A DNA stretch of 5,762 bases from assembly GCA_944353735.1 (NCBI GenBank), contig CALVPU010000092.1:1-5762 (forward strand), given 5' to 3'. A program made the position numbers and the translations under genes. Below, piece by piece: positions 5,687 through 5,762 of this stretch. Every line of letters begins with the position of its first letter. Within the stretch, counting starts at the first letter, position 1. Origin of the DNA: an uncultured Eubacteriales bacterium (GTDB lineage: Bacteria; Bacillota; Clostridia; Christensenellales; Aristaeellaceae). The notes below the pieces were generated by a model, which was not told the origin of the DNA, ran no database searches, and saw nothing but the letters and a program-made list of their open reading frames with translations.

Positions 5687-5710
5687 AATAGTAAGAAACA
5701 GTACCACCGA

Positions 5711-5716
5711 AGGAGG
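5711..5716 (+). promoter_or_regulatory. Ribosome binding site of the right-edge gene
   Basis: AGGAGG, within GAAGGAGGTAAT, lies 9 nt upstream of the ATG at 5726. It is a consensus Shine-Dalgarno sequence and is the main reason for calling a gene from only 37 visible bases. Confidence 0.85.
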
Positions 5717-5725
5717 TAATTGGAT

Positions 5726-5762
5726 ATGCCTACTATCAAAGACGCATTAGATATTATCGGTA
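5726..5762 (+). CDS. Start of an unrecognised protein gene (3' end off-window)
   Basis: Only the first 12 codons are visible, reading MPTIKDALDIIG, so no function can be assigned. The call rests on its signals: a perfect -10 promoter box at 5681-5686, a consensus SD at 5711-5716 and an ATG at proper spacing. Codon use is AT-rich (ACT, AAA, TTA, GAT, ATT), with 13 G or C among the 37 bases, unlike the strongly GC-ending codons of all other genes in the window. This may reflect selection for an unstructured translation start in a highly expressed gene, or a segment of different origin. It is divergent from the sugar transferase gene and shares the 222-bp intergenic region with it. Confidence 0.8.
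   Translation, partial: MPTIKDALDIIG

Overview
The window is GC-rich bacterial chromosome carrying mostly housekeeping genes. The sequence types (a clostridial-looking GluRS C-terminus, a NudF-type Nudix hydrolase, compact intergenic regions, strong AGGAGG-type ribosome binding sites and SigA-type promoters) suggest a high-GC Bacillota, probably an uncultured Clostridia lineage. That placement is an inference from how the proteins read; no marker gene for taxonomy was searched.

Layout, left to right. (1) The 3' half of a tldE/pmbA metalloprotease-subunit gene runs off the left edge on the + strand and ends at 724. (2) A 136-bp convergent gap holds a GC-rich hairpin that could terminate transcription in both directions. 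(3) Five genes follow on the minus strand. Read in their own direction from right to left they are: a small membrane sugar-phosphate transferase (4901-5503); a NUDIX ADP-ribose pyrophosphatase (4237-4794) translationally coupled to a RimJ/RimL-like GNAT acetyltransferase (3624-4223); then galM (2353-3423) followed after 43 nt by gltX (861-2309). (4) A 222-bp divergent intergenic region has back-to-back SigA-type promoters. One drives the sugar transferase leftward. The other drives an AT-rich, unrecognised gene rightward, of which only the first 12 codons are visible.

The transcription units implied by promoters, gaps and terminators are: sugar transferase alone (promoter at 5551-5579, terminator at 4883-4910); NUDIX-GNAT (no clear promoter visible); galM-gltX (promoter at 3488-3516); tldE, probably with upstream genes off-window; and the right-edge gene. 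The genes do not form one obvious pathway. They cover tRNA charging, hexose anomer interconversion, nucleotide-sugar or ADP-ribose clean-up, N-acetylation, initiation of a surface glycan on a lipid carrier, and peptide processing.

I see no CRISPR array, mobile element, tRNA, rRNA, toxin-antitoxin pair or defence cassette, and no convincing new system. The points most worth a second look are the variant Nudix box with a substituted family proline, the sharp composition shift and strong promoter in front of the unknown right-edge gene, and the terminator built into the 3' end of the sugar transferase gene.
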